From: Lachnospiraceae bacterium
Lineage (GTDB): Bacteria > Bacillota > Clostridia > Lachnospirales > Lachnospiraceae
Length of the DNA stretch: 64,000 bases
Assembly: GCA_029054245.1 (NCBI GenBank)
Contig: JAIDFQ010000071.1
Location: 49,038 to 113,037 of the forward strand
Direction: 5' to 3'
This document shows positions 63,924 through 64,000 of this stretch, piece after piece; position 1 is the stretch's first letter; every line of letters begins with the position of its first letter. The position numbers and the translations under genes are program-made. The notes below the pieces were generated by a model that saw nothing but the letters and a program-made list of their open reading frames with translations, did not search any database and had not been told where the DNA came from.

Positions 63924-63956
63924 TACCTGTCTTTCGGAGTTGAAGTAAAAAAGTAG

Positions 63957-64000
63957 TGCTAAGCCATAGATCAGAATCTATGACTTAGCATTTTATTTAT
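63957..64000 (+). terminator. Intrinsic terminator after DUF1836 gene
   Basis: Stem TGCTAAGCCATAGAT / ATCTATGACTTAGCA (one mismatch) with a 4-nt loop, followed by TTTTATTTA at the window edge. Confidence 0.88.

Overview
The window is a chromosomal segment of a low-to-mid GC Gram-positive anaerobe, most likely a Lachnospiraceae member (Clostridium cluster XIVa). Supporting signs are the SCIFF peptide with its radical SAM maturase beside a SecDF fusion, the glmS ribozyme, a HrcA/CIRCE-controlled groESL, a meso-DAP-type MurE, a HemZ-type radical SAM enzyme, DUF1836 and DUF3048 proteins, and Clostridia-style gene order in the dcw and priA-to-rsgA clusters. Genus assignment is inference; no rRNA or tRNA gene was seen.

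Layout. 1-3.4 kb (minus): start of the division cluster mraZ-rsmH-ftsL-ftsI/spoVD, preceded by a phased MraZ-box array. 3.5-6.6 kb: lgt, ychF and rsgA; rsgA is the end of a long minus-strand series priA-def-fmt-yugP-rsmB-rlmN-prpC-prkC-rsgA (16.7-5.7 kb) that joins translation start and termination chemistry, rRNA modification and the PASTA kinase/phosphatase pair. murE lies upstream of priA. 18.5-26 kb: recJ, secDF, scfB (SCIFF maturase), scfA (six-Cys precursor peptide) and a CNNM/CBS protein.

26-33 kb is the accessory part: a Rpn-like nuclease, a broken methyltransferase, a small metal-binding protein, and an AT-richer Agr-like quorum-sensing locus. In it agrB and an untracked 42-aa agrD run on the plus strand. 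They converge on an XRE regulator, LytTR response regulator and AgrC-like GHKL kinase on the minus strand. The putative autoinducer ring seems to close on Ser rather than Cys.

33-48 kb returns to core genes: hemZ, glmS with its ribozyme, a DUF3048 lipoprotein, an MBL hydrolase, rel, groESL, a degenerate GGDEF protein, an unrecognised 238-aa protein, a GH25 lysozyme and an NSS transporter. 48.8-64 kb holds DUF362 and PAP2 proteins, a HigBA-like module with a third small gene, a solitary tyrosine recombinase, a Na/Pi transporter with PhoR/PhoB, a large pullulanase, an ECF sigma/anti-sigma operon and a DUF1836 regulator.

The most unusual structure is a set of giant perfect or near-perfect palindromes at 24454-24589, 30052-30356, 62378-62691 and 62825-63193. 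Each has 59-115 bp arms of locus-specific sequence. Two of them share a conserved multi-hairpin core although their arms are unrelated. No transposase adjoins any of them, and I do not recognise the family.
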